From BJGV01 sp003230615 (GTDB lineage Bacteria; Pseudomonadota; Gammaproteobacteria; Burkholderiales; Nitrosomonadaceae): a stretch of DNA of 64,000 bases. The position numbers were made by a program, and so were the translations under genes. Where the stretch lies: assembly GCA_963663215.1 (NCBI GenBank), contig OY760140.1:806001-870000 (forward strand), read 5' to 3'. Of this stretch, positions 63,232 to 64,000 are shown piece after piece (position 1 is the first letter of the stretch; every line of letters begins with the position of its first letter). The notes below the pieces were generated by a model. The model worked only from the letters and a program-made list of their open reading frames with translations, was not told where the DNA came from and did not search any database.

Positions 63232-64000
63232 ATGTTGAATCAGACAACAATTCTCATTAGAACTACTCGAGGCGAAGAAGAAATTCGTAGTGGTAAATAT
63301 GACATCTTGCCCAACGAACGGATTGCACTCAATTTTATTGATGGCAAGGCTAGTGTGGCAAGTCTACTTAAAAAAGCTGCGCCTAGTCTGCGTGCATCAC
63401 TACCGGGATTGTTGGAAAGTCTTACTATTGAAGGATTTGCCAGAGATACTTCAAAACCTGAGACAAGCAAAGGGAAATTGAAAATTGCTATTCCTCTTGG
63501 TAAGTCGACTTCTAGCAAAAAACCGAAAAATCTAATCTCTACCGGTTTTATCAATAAAAACAAAATAGCGACTGGCCTTTCTGATCCGCCAAGTGCACGC
63601 GCTAGAGAAAGGGGGGGCGATTTTGGGACGTGGACAGCAACGAGTACACGCGCTAGAGAAAGAGGAGAAGATCTTGGGGCGTGGCAAGATGCACTTGAAG
63701 AAGAGGAAGCACGATCTCTGGGCACAAGCAGCAGCCAGGCTATTAACGCTGAGGCTAAAGCCAGAACAGAAGCAGCAGCCAAGGGGAAAAACTGAGGAAG
63801 CCAGAGCAGAAGCAGCAGTCTCTGGGCACAAGGCAGAGGCTAAAGCCAAGGCAGAAGCTGAGGCTAAAGCCAGAACAGAAGCAGCAGCCAAGGCAGAGGC
63901 TGAAGCCGAAGCTAAAGAAGTAGAAGCGGCCAAAGCCAAAGCTGAAGTTAAAGCTAGAGCAGAAAATGAAGCAAAAGACAAAGCTGAGGTTGCAGAAGCA
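63232..64000 (+). CDS. Ala/Glu/Lys-rich coiled-coil protein, partial, with an internal frameshift
   Basis: The N-terminal ~75 residues (TILIRTTRGEEEIRSGKYDI, ALNFIDGKASVASLLKKA) form a compact domain found at the front of some betaproteobacterial proteins. Then comes a twice-repeated unit ARERGGDFGTW / ARERGEDLGAW and an Ala/Glu/Lys-rich helix. As written the frame stops at 63795 after AAAKGKN. The adjoining frame continues the same AEAKAKAEAEAK-type helix without a stop to the end of the window. Removing one G of GGGG (63783-63786) joins them as AAKGKTEEARAEAA. The C-terminus is outside the window. Function unknown; the large opposite-strand frames here are shadows of the repeat. Confidence 0.6.

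Noticed and set aside
63532..63981. Long minus-strand frames rich in Ala, Ser and Leu at the right end
   Set aside because: They are the mirror image of the plus-strand Ala/Glu/Lys repeat, have no ribosome binding site and no domain character.

Overview
The window looks like a chromosomal segment of a low-GC betaproteobacterium, most likely from the Nitrosomonadales (Nitrosomonas-like). I infer this from gene neighbourhoods and family composition (dapCDE, proB-obgE-rpmA-rplU/ispB, ffs-dnaX-ybaB-recR, the ccmABCDEFGHI operon, pyrG-eno-ftsB, an exosortase-type XDP1-like surface protein and the rubrerythrin/FeS/DUF3501 cassette), not from any rRNA. I see no insertion sequence, prophage, integrase or CRISPR array. 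Most of the window is ordinary core genome; the accessory interest lies in a few islands.

Layout. 1-3.9 kb (minus): an ArsS-type radical-SAM cluster with two 'rSAM-associated' transferases and a VTT-membrane-domain/flavin-disulfide-reductase fusion. 4.2-11.6 kb: a small zinc-ribbon membrane protein, a YihY/BrkB protein, a stand-alone PD-(D/E)XK nuclease with four cysteines, rmuC, and secreted or degenerate proteins (a broken Sel1-like gene and a truncated XDP1-like surface protein). 11.8-14.5 kb: rubrerythrin, Fe-S oxidoreductase and DUF3501 behind three repeats resembling Rrf2/IscR-type sites. 14.5-18.6 kb: proB, obgE, rpmA, rplU, divergent ispB and tRNA-Pro. 19.7-23 kb: ovothiol genes ovoA and an overlapping PLP lyase. 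23.8-26.9 kb: malate-CoA ligase (mtkA, mtkB) and malyl-CoA lyase, which together interconvert malate with glyoxylate plus acetyl-CoA. 27.3-31.4 kb: tRNA-fMet, SRP RNA, dnaX, ybaB, recR and a frameshifted rluB. 31.5-34.8 kb: dapE, dapD, dapC.

35.2-47 kb is a motility and signalling island. It holds a REC-GGDEF-EAL protein preceded by at least three sigma-28-like promoters (two made by a perfect 40-bp tandem duplication), flhD, flhC, a frameshifted fliA, a YcgR-type flagellar brake, FliT, a diguanylate cyclase, and two sensor-kinase/response-regulator pairs. A further sigma-28-like site faces the ycgR side. The logic is flhDC (master) > fliA > c-di-GMP and brake outputs, yet fliA as written is interrupted by one extra base.

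47.2-54.5 kb is the complete cytochrome c maturation operon. 54.6-62.6 kb carries glk, greB, an rRNA methyltransferase, tadA, an L,D-transpeptidase, pyrG, eno, ftsB and small proteins, followed by tRNA-Asn. The right end is an Ala/Glu/Lys-rich protein that runs off the window.

Six genes are each interrupted by a single-base indel (Sel1-like, rluB, fliA, a NarL-type regulator, a multi-PAS kinase and the terminal coiled-coil protein), several in short homopolymers. This is either a sequencing-error signature or active gene decay, and it affects how every broken gene here should be read.
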